NCBI GenBank assembly: GCA_016124795.1
Contig: WGNB01000003.1
Coordinates: 119,916 to 183,915, forward strand
Reading direction: 5' to 3'
DNA from: Rhodopseudomonas sp.
Lineage (GTDB): Bacteria > Pseudomonadota > Alphaproteobacteria > Rhizobiales > Xanthobacteraceae
DNA: 64,000 nucleotides
Part shown: one piece after another, positions 50,772-59,038 of the stretch
Position numbering within the stretch: the stretch's first letter is position 1
Layout of the letters: the number at the start of each line of letters is the position of its first letter
Made by a program: the position numbers and the translations under genes
The notes under the pieces: generated by a model
What the model saw: only the letters and a program-made list of their open reading frames with translations
Told to the model about the DNA's origin: nothing
Database searches by the model: none

Positions 50772-51732
50772 ACAAAGCGACCGCGTTGGTCCGCCCAATC
50801 TTCAGCCGGTCGGCTTCGCTGATACTGGTCCCGTCGAACCAGTCAGCCGCGTGATCGACATTCTCGAACGGCCAGTCGGTCGAGAACAGGATGCGGTCGG
50901 CGCCCACCTCAAGCATGGCATCGATCAAGGTCTGGGTTCGGAAATTGCCCGAGGTCGTCAGGTAAAAGTTCGCCTGAAAATACTCGCACAGTTTCTTTTT
51001 CGCCGGGTAGCGCGGCGGCGCCTTGACCCACGCATTACGATTGTCGATGCGCCACATATTATACGGCAAGCCCTCCCCCAGATGGCCAAGAATGACCGCC
51101 AGGCGCGGATATTGGTCGAACAGGCCAGACGCCATCAGCCGCAAGGCATGAACCGCGGTCTCCTGCGCAAAGGCCCAAGTCGGCCCGAGCAGCCAGGGAT
51201 GGCCGTCATAAATTGGCGCCATGTGCGGCAGCGGATTGCGCGGGTGCAGATAGAACGGCACATCGAGCTTTTCGACCTCCGCCCAGAACGGCCAATATTG
51301 TTTGAGGTCGTAATAGACCGCGTCGATGTCGCCGGCCTGCGAAAAGCCATTGACCAGCACCCCACGAAAGCCCAGTTCCTTGACACAGCGCTGCAATTCG
51401 CGCGCGGCAAGGTCGGGATCCTGCATCGGCAGCGCCGCCAGCCCCTGAAACCGATCCGGACGTTTGGCGACCTGCTCCGCCAGATAATCGTTGGCGCGCG
51501 TCGCGACCGCCTCCGCCTGCCGGGTGTCGGCAATCGCCTGCACCGTCGGTGCATTCAGCGACAACAGCATCATCTCCATGCCGTGCTGATCCATCAGCCG
51601 AAGCCGGGTATCGTGAATATCGATAAGCCGGTGGCTGAGCTCCTCCCAGTAACTGTCGGGCACAAAGCCCGCCGAATCCAGCAGCGTTTCCTCGATCGCG
51701 AAATGCTCTTCCAGCCCGATCTTGCCCTTCAC
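50743..51732 (-). CDS. graF: Gamma-resorcylate (2,6-dihydroxybenzoate) decarboxylase
   Basis: Zn-dependent, oxygen-insensitive decarboxylase of the ACMSD-like amidohydrolase family that interconverts 2,6-dihydroxybenzoate and resorcinol. The protein (329 residues from GTG at 51732, behind ggag) closely resembles the Rhizobium sp. MTP-10005 enzyme over its whole length. Metal ligands correspond: Glu8 and His10 in LEEHFA, His163 in YLHPRNPLP, His217 in ILGHLGEG and Asp286 in LFSTDWPF. It lies tail-to-tail with marR, with 29 bases of overlap, and its promoter region contains site 3. Resorcylate in other dihydroxybenzoate forms remains possible as substrate. Confidence 0.9.
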   Translation of the reverse strand: MKGKIGLEEHFAIEETLLDSAGFVPDSYWEELSHRLIDIHDTRLRLMDQHGMEMMLLSLNAPTVQAIADTRQAEAVATRANDYLAEQVAKRPDRFQGLAALPMQDPDLAARELQRCVKELGFRGVLVNGFSQAGDIDAVYYDLKQYWPFWAEVEKLDVPFYLHPRNPLPHMAPIYDGHPWLLGPTWAFAQETAVHALRLMASGLFDQYPRLAVILGHLGEGLPYNMWRIDNRNAWVKAPPRYPAKKKLCEYFQANFYLTTSGNFRTQTLIDAMLEVGADRILFSTDWPFENVDHAADWFDGTSISEADRLKIGRTNAVALFKLGLPASA

Positions 51733-51801
51733 CGGCTTCTCCCGTCCAACAACCGCCTCGTCGGGCGCATGCCCGCAAGGACCATTGCATCCAGCCTGCC
51801 A

Positions 51802-51829
51802 CGATTTATTTTCATTTGCAAATAAATCG
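51802..51829. promoter_or_regulatory. MarR-type operator-like motif, site 3 (upstream of decarboxylase)
   Basis: A 28-base palindrome with perfect 10-bp arms (cgatttattt at 51802-51811 and aaataaatcg at 51820-51829) around the core tcatttgc; 12 of 14 pairs match. It lies 70 bases upstream of the decarboxylase start. Its central catttgcaaat is shared with sites 1 and 2. It is the best-formed of the three copies. Confidence 0.7.
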
Positions 51830-51919
51830 CCGTAAATCGGTCGAGCGTCGGCCAGCCGGCATCGCCGCCGCAAAGGCGACGCCGCAAAGACCACGCCGAG
51901 AGGCCGAGGCCGCGCTCGC

Positions 51920-53605
51920 TTAGTCGGGAATTGACGACCGGGACGGGATCACCGGCACGATCAGCCGCGAAGCCCGCGACGGATCGTGATAAATCGTATC
52001 CCGGCCAACCTTGAACCAGCTATATTGGTGCGTGAACAAAGTATCGGTCAGTGGCGAATCGCCATTGGCGATTTCGAGCCGCAGCCGATGTCCCTTCTTG
52101 AACAAATTCGAAAACGGTAGCAATTCGATTTCAAGCTTCACCACCTCGCCCGGGATCAAGGCTTGCGGCTTGCGGTGGGTATAGAATGGCCGCTGCGGCG
52201 TCGACAGCGCCTCATCTTTCTCGCGATGCGAGGCTTTGAGCCAACCCTTGCTGATCGTCACGAAATCCGGTTGCAGTCCCTTCGCGCGGTCCGCGTCGGC
52301 CTGCGGCTTCTGGTCCGACAGACGGACGAAGACATCGGTATCGACATTGCTCGATGACAGGTAAAGCTCCAGCACCGCCGGCCCGGTCAGCTCAAGGTCC
52401 TCGCTCAACGCTTGACTGGTGAAGGTCAGAACCCGGCCGGCCGGGTCGATACCCTGCGGACCGACGGCGACCGCGCCGAGCTTCCATTTCGGGTCGGGAT
52501 AGTCGAACACCGTCGGCGCTTCACCAGACTTCGACGGCTCCCAAACCAGACTGCCGTCGTTCAGCGACCTGACCGAATGCGACGGCGCGCCACTGAGATA
52601 GAGCGATTTGTATTCGGCGCGCGGCAATGGCCACTCGCTCTCGTCCCGAAACTGCTCCGCGCCCCGGACATAGACCCGCGCCGACAGCGCCGCCATCGGA
52701 TCGGCGCCCTGCCCTTTGAGGTAGTAATCGTAGAACGGCAATAGCGTCCCTTCGTGGAAATGGACCTGCTCGAACAGGTCATGCGCCTCGAGAACGTCGC
52801 GCGCACCGGTCACCAACAGCTTCTTCGGCGCATCGATCGTCTCGTAGCCGAGGATATTGCCGCGCAGATGCAGCGCCATCTTGCCCCAATGACCGATCGA
52901 GAAGGTCGGCACCTTGATGTCCTTCAAGCGCTCCCAGGCCGAGCGCTCCTTCCACCAGTCGTCATAGGTGGTGTGTTCGGCCAACAGTCGCGGAATGTCC
53001 GCCGTCATCAGCTTGCCGGACGGCTCACCGGGCGGCCGGTGCAGGTTGTTGACCCGGACCATCTGATACCACCACGGCAGAAAGTCGCAGTAGATGCCGC
53101 CGTGATAGACGACGCCGCGATACATATCGACCGCGCCATCATAAGGGGCGATGCATTTCAGGCTGGGCGGATTCATGATGCCCATGAACCATTGCGACCA
53201 GCAATAATAGGACTGACCATACCCGCCGACCCGACCATTGCTCCAGGACTGACGGCCGCACCATTCGATGATCTCGTAAAGATCCTGCTGCTCGTTCCTG
53301 TCGAGCAGGTTGTATTCGCCCTCGGACTGACCGGTGCCGCGAATATCGACGTGGACGATGGCGTAACCTTGCGCTTCGACATACCACGCGACCGGCCCGA
53401 CCTCGCGCCACAGGAACAGCGTCGAATGCGGAATGGCATCGGTCCGGTGCTGATAGGGCGATACCGCCAGCAGCACCGGATAAGGCCCATCGCCATCAGG
53501 CCGGCAGATCCGCGCCGACAGACGCACCCCGTCGCGCATCGTGATGCCGACATCGTTGTCGGTCCGCATTGCATGGACTTTTTCGTAGCCGGCCTCGGAC
53601 GTCAC
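51920..53605 (-). CDS. CocE/NonD-type hydrolase (X-Pro dipeptidyl-peptidase fold)
   Basis: A 561-residue alpha/beta serine hydrolase. The Gly-x-Ser-Tyr nucleophile motif reads GYGQSYYC (Ser132), the early PVLLAVSPYQHRTDAIPHST region fits, and the C-terminal jelly-roll domain typical of CocE (VLELYLSSSNVDTDVFVRL) is present. No signal peptide is seen. CocE-type enzymes hydrolyse esters and amides such as cocaine or peptides. It starts 32 bases after the DctM-like gene of TRAP system 3, so it is probably the last gene of that operon. Substrate unknown. Confidence 0.87.
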   Translation of the reverse strand: MTSEAGYEKVHAMRTDNDVGITMRDGVRLSARICRPDGDGPYPVLLAVSPYQHRTDAIPHSTLFLWREVGPVAWYVEAQGYAIVHVDIRGTGQSEGEYNLLDRNEQQDLYEIIEWCGRQSWSNGRVGGYGQSYYCWSQWFMGIMNPPSLKCIAPYDGAVDMYRGVVYHGGIYCDFLPWWYQMVRVNNLHRPPGEPSGKLMTADIPRLLAEHTTYDDWWKERSAWERLKDIKVPTFSIGHWGKMALHLRGNILGYETIDAPKKLLVTGARDVLEAHDLFEQVHFHEGTLLPFYDYYLKGQGADPMAALSARVYVRGAEQFRDESEWPLPRAEYKSLYLSGAPSHSVRSLNDGSLVWEPSKSGEAPTVFDYPDPKWKLGAVAVGPQGIDPAGRVLTFTSQALSEDLELTGPAVLELYLSSSNVDTDVFVRLSDQKPQADADRAKGLQPDFVTISKGWLKASHREKDEALSTPQRPFYTHRKPQALIPGEVVKLEIELLPFSNLFKKGHRLRLEIANGDSPLTDTLFTHQYSWFKVGRDTIYHDPSRASRLIVPVIPSRSSIPD

Positions 53606-53637
53606 CGCGCACTCCTTCGTTCAAATGGCAAGCCAGG

Positions 53638-54972
53638 TCACCACCAGCTCCAGCTCCGGCCGAGCAGCACCAGCGAGATCGACGGAAAGAACACCGTCAC
53701 GAGCAGGAACAGCGTCATCGTGATGGTCATCGGCATGGTGCCCATGAAGATCTGCCAGGTCGTGATTTTGGCATCGCCGAGATTGGCCTTGACGACAAAG
53801 GCGGATAGCCCCAGAGGCGGCGTCAACAGTCCGATCTCGATGGTGATGATAGTGATCAGGCCGAACCAGACCAGATTGACGCCGAAGCCGTCGATCACCG
53901 GCAACACGAAAGGCAGAATGATCAGCATGATCGACAGCGAATCGAGGAAGCAGCCGAGCAGCAGCACCACCGCCAGATAACCGAACAGCACGACCAGGAA
54001 GCTCAGCCCCGCGCTCTGCAACCATTGCCCGACCGCGTATGGCAATCCCGAGAAGGTCAACATCTGCGAATAGAGCTGAGCCGCCATCAGCAGAAAGCAG
54101 ATCGCCGCCGTGATCTTGCCGGCCTCGAGCGACACGTCCCAAAACACCTTGAGCGTGATCTCGCGCCGCGCCACGCCGATCAGGAAAGCCGCAAAGGCGC
54201 CGGCGCCGCCGGCCTCGGTTGGCGTGAAGAAACCGCCGTAAATGCCGCCGAGCACGATGCCAATCAGGATGCAGATCGGGAACAGCTTCACGGCCATCGT
54301 CCAGGCAGACATGCCGTCGAATTCACCTTTATCGTGCGCCGATTGGCCATCGAACACACGCTCCGGCTGGAACCGCGACAGGATAAAGATGCAGAGGCTG
54401 AACGATGCCGCCAGCAGGATACCCGGCAGAATACCGGCGGTGAACAGATCGCCGATCGAGGTATTGGCCAGGACGCCGAAAATGATCATCAACAGGCTCG
54501 GCGGAATCAGCATGCCGAGCACCGAACTGCCGGTCACCACGCCCACGGCAAACGGCAGCCGATAGCCATGCCGCACCATCTCAGGCACCGCGACCTTGGT
54601 GAAGATCGATGCCGAGGCGATCGAGGTCCCGGTACAGGCGGCAAACACCGCGTTGGCCGCTACCGTGGCGATGCCCAACCCGCCGCGCAACCGCCGTGTC
54701 ACATGCGCGGCGACATCGAAGGTATCCCGGCCCATGCCGGTGACCGACACGAAAAGGCCCATGATGACGAACAGCGGAATGACGCCGAACACCTCGGAGG
54801 CGATCGAAGTCGTGACCGAACTCGCCAGCAATTTTCCGGCAACCGCCGCGCTCTTGATCGCCCAGACCCCGCCGAACGAGATCAGCATCAGGGCGATGCC
54901 GATATGCATCCCGCTCTGGATCAGCACCAGACTCGCCAGCATGCAAACGGCGCCAATGACAATGTCAGACAT
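53638..54972 (-). CDS. TRAP importer large permease (DctM-like), system 3
   Basis: A 444-residue inner-membrane protein with about 11-12 hydrophobic segments and DctM motifs such as AANAVFAACTGTSIASASIFTK and IEIGLLTPPLGLSAFVVKAN (each quoted in 20 residues or fewer: AANAVFAACTGTSIA, TPPLGLSAFVVKAN). The ATG at 54972 overlaps the DctQ gene by 8 bases; an upstream in-frame extension overlaps it further and is rejected. It forms the third TRAP channel of the window. Confidence 0.95.
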   Translation of the reverse strand: MSDIVIGAVCMLASLVLIQSGMHIGIALMLISFGGVWAIKSAAVAGKLLASSVTTSIASEVFGVIPLFVIMGLFVSVTGMGRDTFDVAAHVTRRLRGGLGIATVAANAVFAACTGTSIASASIFTKVAVPEMVRHGYRLPFAVGVVTGSSVLGMLIPPSLLMIIFGVLANTSIGDLFTAGILPGILLAASFSLCIFILSRFQPERVFDGQSAHDKGEFDGMSAWTMAVKLFPICILIGIVLGGIYGGFFTPTEAGGAGAFAAFLIGVARREITLKVFWDVSLEAGKITAAICFLLMAAQLYSQMLTFSGLPYAVGQWLQSAGLSFLVVLFGYLAVVLLLGCFLDSLSIMLIILPFVLPVIDGFGVNLVWFGLITIITIEIGLLTPPLGLSAFVVKANLGDAKITTWQIFMGTMPMTITMTLFLLVTVFFPSISLVLLGRSWSWW

Positions 54973-55543
54973 CGTTCGCGCTCCCGCCACTGCGACGGAA
55001 CTGCTCGATGGCCAACAGGACATATTGCACGGCGGCAGCCGCCGCGCCGACGATCACCGTCGCAATAAACGGCCAAACCGGAATCTCGACGAAGCCCGCG
55101 GTGCCCTTGTAATAGCCGCCGTTATAGTTCTCCAGCAAGATCGGCACGACCCACCAGACGATCAGCAGGAAAATCGCCGCGCCAACGAGATGGAATACGC
55201 CGTAGATGAAGCTCGCCAGCCGTGGGCGGCGCGTCGCCACCCATGACACCAACAAATCGTTCGAGATATGCCGATCCTCGCGCGAGGTATTGGCGATCTG
55301 AAGGAAGACGACCGATACAATCGCCAGCCCGAGAAATTCCGTCACCCCCGGAACCGGATGATTGATCAATTCACGTCCCAGAATATCGGCATTGACGCCG
55401 ATCGCCATCAAAATGATCAGGACGGTTCCAGCCGCACTGAGTGCAACCGTCAACCAGCCGAACCCGGACCGCGGCGGGGCGCCCCTTGTCGACGCCCCAC
55501 CATTATTGTGTTCGTTGCCGGCTTCATTCATCGCCAGGTTCAC
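54965..55543 (-). CDS. TRAP importer small permease (DctQ-like), system 3
   Basis: A 192-residue membrane protein with four hydrophobic segments and a polar N-terminus (about 30 residues). The DctQ pattern around SREDRHISNDLLVSWV fits. The first or second ATG could be the start. It follows the binding-protein gene by 47 bases and overlaps the DctM start. Confidence 0.85.
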   Translation of the reverse strand: MNLAMNEAGNEHNNGGASTRGAPPRSGFGWLTVALSAAGTVLIILMAIGVNADILGRELINHPVPGVTEFLGLAIVSVVFLQIANTSREDRHISNDLLVSWVATRRPRLASFIYGVFHLVGAAIFLLIVWWVVPILLENYNGGYYKGTAGFVEIPVWPFIATVIVGAAAAAVQYVLLAIEQFRRSGGSANDV

Positions 55544-55590
55544 TCATCTTGGAACAATGTACGGTCGTGTCTGTCGGGCCGAACCGACGA

Positions 55591-56658
55591 TCACTCACGG
55601 TCCCAATTCCGGACCGGCTTGATGCCGTCTTTGCGCGCCTCGTTCATCAGCGCGCTCAACGCTTGGTTACCCGGCAAGCCCTGCTTTTCCATCGAGGCCG
55701 CCCATTCCTTGGCGATATTCGGCATGGCGAAGGCCCACTTCTTGCGCTCCTCTTCCGGGAAATCGTAAAGATGGGCGTGGAATTTCGGCAACGACTTGTA
55801 ACCGGCTTCGCCCGCGGTCATGTAGGCCTTGTCCGAACGGATGCCCCACTGTTCGCCGACATCGAGAAAAATCTTCTGCACCGCCGGCGGCAACTTGTTG
55901 AAGCTGTCTTTGTTCATGGTCAGCACCACGGAATACTGCGCCCCGAAGCCGACCTTGGTGACATAAGGCGCGGCTTCCGGATATTTCATCGCCGGGAACG
56001 CCGACGGAAACACGATAAAGCCGTCGAAGACGCCGTTCTTCGTCGAGTTGTAATATTCCATCATGTTGCTTTGCACCGGCGTCGCACCGGTGCCGCGCAA
56101 CCAGGCCAAAGCCGCTCCGGCAGTGCCGATCTTGCGGCCCTTGATGTCTTCGAACTTCTTGACCGGGAATGTGGTCAGCAGTTCGAAGGAGTCGGCGCCC
56201 GTACCCCCGAGCCGCAGCTGATTGAATTTGGCGTACTGAGCCGGGAAAGCCGGAATCGTATGATGCAACCGGTTCATCACCCGGTCGAGCAGTTCAATAT
56301 CGGTCGTTAGGAAGGGCGCGACCAGAGTAATTTGTTCAAGCGGCAGTTTGTCCGGAAAGAAGATCGTCGGTACGAAACCGACATCGGCAAGGCCGTCCTT
56401 GATGCCATCCAGCATCTGATACGGCTTCAACAACGAACCGGCATAAGCCTCTTTCCAATTGATCGTGACGTCGATCTTGGCGTCCTTGATCCGCTTATTG
56501 ACTTCCGGGATGAAATACTTGCCAACCAAAGCCAGGGACGGCAGCGCCGCTGGCGGCTGCCCTGCCGCCACCGTCAGACTGATGGTCTGTCCGGCAAGCG
56601 CCGATGTCGTCATGAGCCCCGCCATCAGCGCGGCGGCTGCGAGAACTTTTCCGATCAT
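55591..56658 (-). CDS. TRAP importer binding protein (DctP-like), system 3
   Basis: Periplasmic binding protein, 355 residues, with a Sec signal peptide ending near ALA-GQ. The ligand-Arg region is within FEDIKGRKIGTAGAALAWLR, and the mature N-terminus is TISLTVAAGQPPAALPSLAL. It lies behind gggaggaag, a strong ribosome site. Compared with the other two systems its sequence is distinct, so a different ligand is likely. The upstream dioxygenase gene ends 138 bases away in the same direction; that gap shows no strong terminator. Confidence 0.92.
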   Translation of the reverse strand: MIGKVLAAAALMAGLMTTSALAGQTISLTVAAGQPPAALPSLALVGKYFIPEVNKRIKDAKIDVTINWKEAYAGSLLKPYQMLDGIKDGLADVGFVPTIFFPDKLPLEQITLVAPFLTTDIELLDRVMNRLHHTIPAFPAQYAKFNQLRLGGTGADSFELLTTFPVKKFEDIKGRKIGTAGAALAWLRGTGATPVQSNMMEYYNSTKNGVFDGFIVFPSAFPAMKYPEAAPYVTKVGFGAQYSVVLTMNKDSFNKLPPAVQKIFLDVGEQWGIRSDKAYMTAGEAGYKSLPKFHAHLYDFPEEERKKWAFAMPNIAKEWAASMEKQGLPGNQALSALMNEARKDGIKPVRNWDRE

Positions 56659-56796
56659 TGCTTCCTCCCTCGTCGATTCTTGTTTTAATTAAACGCCCTT
56701 TTTGGGTCGCGAGCTTTGCTTTCGGCCTTCGTTTCAGGAGAGCCGCGCTGACTGTCGACGGCACGGCCCTCCTGTCGTCTTTATGGCAGCAGACGG

Positions 56797-57684
56797 CTAT
56801 TTCATCATTTCGTCCGGCGGCATCGGCCCCCAGAGGTTCGATGCCGACGGATCTTTCGGCCACACCTTGGGGCGCTGCGGATTATCGCGATGCCACGGCC
56901 GCGGCTCGAAATAGCCGAGCGCCTCGTCCTTCATTTCGTCCAGCTCGGCGAACAGCTCGGTGATCAACCCATTCGGGCTGCGATGATAGGCGAACAGATT
57001 ATGACCGATGCCATGCCGGCCGGGGCCCCAAAGCATCTTGTAACCGTTGCGGCTGAGATGGTCACAAGCGGTCTGGAGATGCGACCAGTCGCGCAGTTCG
57101 AAAGCGGTATGGAAATGGCGGTTCGAACCGGTTTCCATCAGGTTGATGGTGTGATGATCGACGCCGCAACGCAGGAACGAGAAGAAATCCCCCATCCAGT
57201 CCGACACCCGGAAACCAAGCACATCGCAATAGAACTTGGTGATCGCCTTAGCATCGGTCACATGGAACGCGACGTGGCCAAGTTTGTGCGGCACGATTCC
57301 CTTGGTCGTGAATTTCTGGTTCTGGAATTCAGGGCGTTTGAACACTTCCATGACCGTGCCTTTGGGGTCCTCAAAGCAGACCATGTCCGAGATGGTCGGC
57401 TCCGGGTCCTTCTTGCGCGTCGTCTTGATGCCGGCCGCGGCGGTCTGCTTGTCAAAGGCATTGAGGTCGTCATCGGGACCGAGCTGAAACCCGAGTCGTA
57501 GGCATTTCGCCTCGCTGCCCTTCTTCAGGACCACCGAATGATGATCGATGGTGCTGGACAGATAAACGGTGTCCTTTTCCCTGGCGGTCAAGGTCAAACC
57601 GAGTATGTCGGTATAATACTCGACCTGCTGGTCGAGATCCGGCACTTCGTAGCTGGCATGTGCGATTTTGCGAACGCCAATCAT
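56797..57684 (-). CDS. Type I extradiol dioxygenase (VOC fold, two domains)
   Basis: A 295-residue meta-cleaving dioxygenase of the vicinal-oxygen-chelate superfamily. Two repeated domains are visible (about 1-125 and 130-290). By alignment to BphC-type enzymes the Fe(II) ligands are His137 (GHVAFH), His192 (HFHTAFEL) and Glu243 (ITELFAEL), with catalytic His178 in CGVDHHTINL. It should open catechol-type rings between or beside hydroxyls. The ATG at 57684 follows gaggaaa. It sits 16 bases after the HIBADH-like gene in the operon controlled by the TetR gene at 60310. The ring substrate is unknown. Confidence 0.88.
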   Translation of the reverse strand: MIGVRKIAHASYEVPDLDQQVEYYTDILGLTLTAREKDTVYLSSTIDHHSVVLKKGSEAKCLRLGFQLGPDDDLNAFDKQTAAAGIKTTRKKDPEPTISDMVCFEDPKGTVMEVFKRPEFQNQKFTTKGIVPHKLGHVAFHVTDAKAITKFYCDVLGFRVSDWMGDFFSFLRCGVDHHTINLMETGSNRHFHTAFELRDWSHLQTACDHLSRNGYKMLWGPGRHGIGHNLFAYHRSPNGLITELFAELDEMKDEALGYFEPRPWHRDNPQRPKVWPKDPSASNLWGPMPPDEMMK

Positions 57685-57700
57685 GATACTTTCCTCGTGT

Positions 57701-58591
57701 TTATGAAGCGGAAGCTTTGCTGCGTGGGGTTTGGGTTGGCTCGAAAACTTCAATAATCGCCGCGACATCGCGATCACCGATATCCGGGATCGCGCGATGG
57801 AACACATCAAGCAGGCAGTCGAGCACCGGTGTATCGACGCCGAGTTCGTCGGCCAGTTCCTTGCCGCGTTCCAGATAGTGCGCCAGACCGGGCGCCGAAC
57901 CCTGCTGCGGCATGAACCGACGCTGGGCCATCCACGGCGCGCGAATGCCGAACTGGCTCGACGCGCCACTGCCATTGGCTATAGCCTTGATCATCAGGTC
58001 GACATCGACACCGGCGCGCAGACCGATCGCCATCGCCTGGGCGGTTCCGGCGATGTGCAGCCCGACCATGATGTTGTTGATGACCTTGACCGTCGTCGAC
58101 GCACCGAACGGGCCGAGATAGAGCGACACATCGGCGAAGGTCTTGATGATCGGCGCCAGCGTCTCGCAAGCGGCGGCATCGCCGCTGACATAGATTGCAC
58201 CTTTACGGGCAACGACCATGCCGGGAGTACCGCTGACCTCGCCGTCGACAAACTCCGCGCCTTTGGCTTTTAGCGGCGCGATATAGCTCTTCTTCACCGG
58301 CACCGCATGCGAGCCGAACTCAACCATGATCTGGCCCGGGCGCGCCACTTTCAGAAGCCCCTGAGGGCCATTGATGACTTCCTCAAGCGCCTCGTCGCTC
58401 GGCAAACAAGCGAACACGATATTGGCCTTTTCGCCGACCTCGGCCGGAGATCGCGCCGCCACGCCACCCAGCTTCTCGAAATCGGCCAAGGATGAACGGC
58501 GATAGCCGATAACCGGGTGACCAGCCTTGAGAAGATGCTCACAGATCGGCAACCCGATTTTACCAATACCGATAAAACCAATCGTTTCCAT
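57701..58591 (-). CDS. 3-hydroxyisobutyrate dehydrogenase-family NAD(P) oxidoreductase
   Basis: A 296-residue beta-hydroxyacid dehydrogenase. The cofactor motif GFIGIGKIGLPI is at the N-terminus, the substrate-binding VNGEVSGT-like segment reads DGEVSGTPG, and the catalytic Lys is in TVKVINNIMVG. It should oxidise a 2-methyl- or 3-hydroxy acid or reduce the corresponding semialdehyde. It starts 12 bases after the YciI-like gene and is followed by the dioxygenase gene. It fits lower-pathway processing of a ring-cleavage product. Confidence 0.88.
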   Translation of the reverse strand: METIGFIGIGKIGLPICEHLLKAGHPVIGYRRSSLADFEKLGGVAARSPAEVGEKANIVFACLPSDEALEEVINGPQGLLKVARPGQIMVEFGSHAVPVKKSYIAPLKAKGAEFVDGEVSGTPGMVVARKGAIYVSGDAAACETLAPIIKTFADVSLYLGPFGASTTVKVINNIMVGLHIAGTAQAMAIGLRAGVDVDLMIKAIANGSGASSQFGIRAPWMAQRRFMPQQGSAPGLAHYLERGKELADELGVDTPVLDCLLDVFHRAIPDIGDRDVAAIIEVFEPTQTPRSKASAS

Positions 58592-58603
58592 TTGGGGCTC
58601 CCG

Positions 58604-59038
58604 TCAGCTCAACGCGATGGAACGGTCGGAACAATGAATGGTGATGCCAATGGCGCCTTCCATCAGCGTCCATTCCCGCAAATCGAAATCGCGCAGGCCC
58701 TTGAGTACGAAGGGATCGCGCTCGGCGATTTGACGGGCGGCATCGAGATCGGCGGCGCGCAGAATCGTCAGGCCGTCGCCGGGCGCTCCCGACATCGGCC
58801 CCGAGGCAAAAAGCACCCCGCGTTGCTCCAGCTCGATCATGAATTCGAGATGAGAGCGCAAAATCGGACCGAGATCGGCACCCGGCTTCGCCCGCCATAT
58901 GATGACGAACATCTTCTTCGCCAACATGCGATCCAGCAGTTCTCCGGCTGTGCCAACACCCTTTATTCCGGCTTTGCCTAGAACTTCCCGCGCTGCGCTT
59001 TTGCGGGCAGGGCCTTTCTTCACGGTTCGGGCGGTCAT
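58604..59038 (-). CDS. YciI-like protein
   Basis: A 144-residue protein whose C-terminal 95 residues form a YciI domain. The pattern HLEFMIELEQRGVLFASGP and ERDPFVLKGLRDFDLREWTL is the hallmark, with the conserved His/Asp pair for a putative small-molecule site. A basic, Lys/Ala-rich N-terminal extension of about 40 residues precedes it. YciI-fold members include TftG, a 5-chloro-hydroxyhydroquinone dehydrochlorinase, so a role in aromatic breakdown is plausible. The ATG overlaps the upstream FAH-like stop by one base. Confidence 0.82.
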   Translation of the reverse strand: MTARTVKKGPARKSAAREVLGKAGIKGVGTAGELLDRMLAKKMFVIIWRAKPGADLGPILRSHLEFMIELEQRGVLFASGPMSGAPGDGLTILRAADLDAARQIAERDPFVLKGLRDFDLREWTLMEGAIGITIHCSDRSIALS

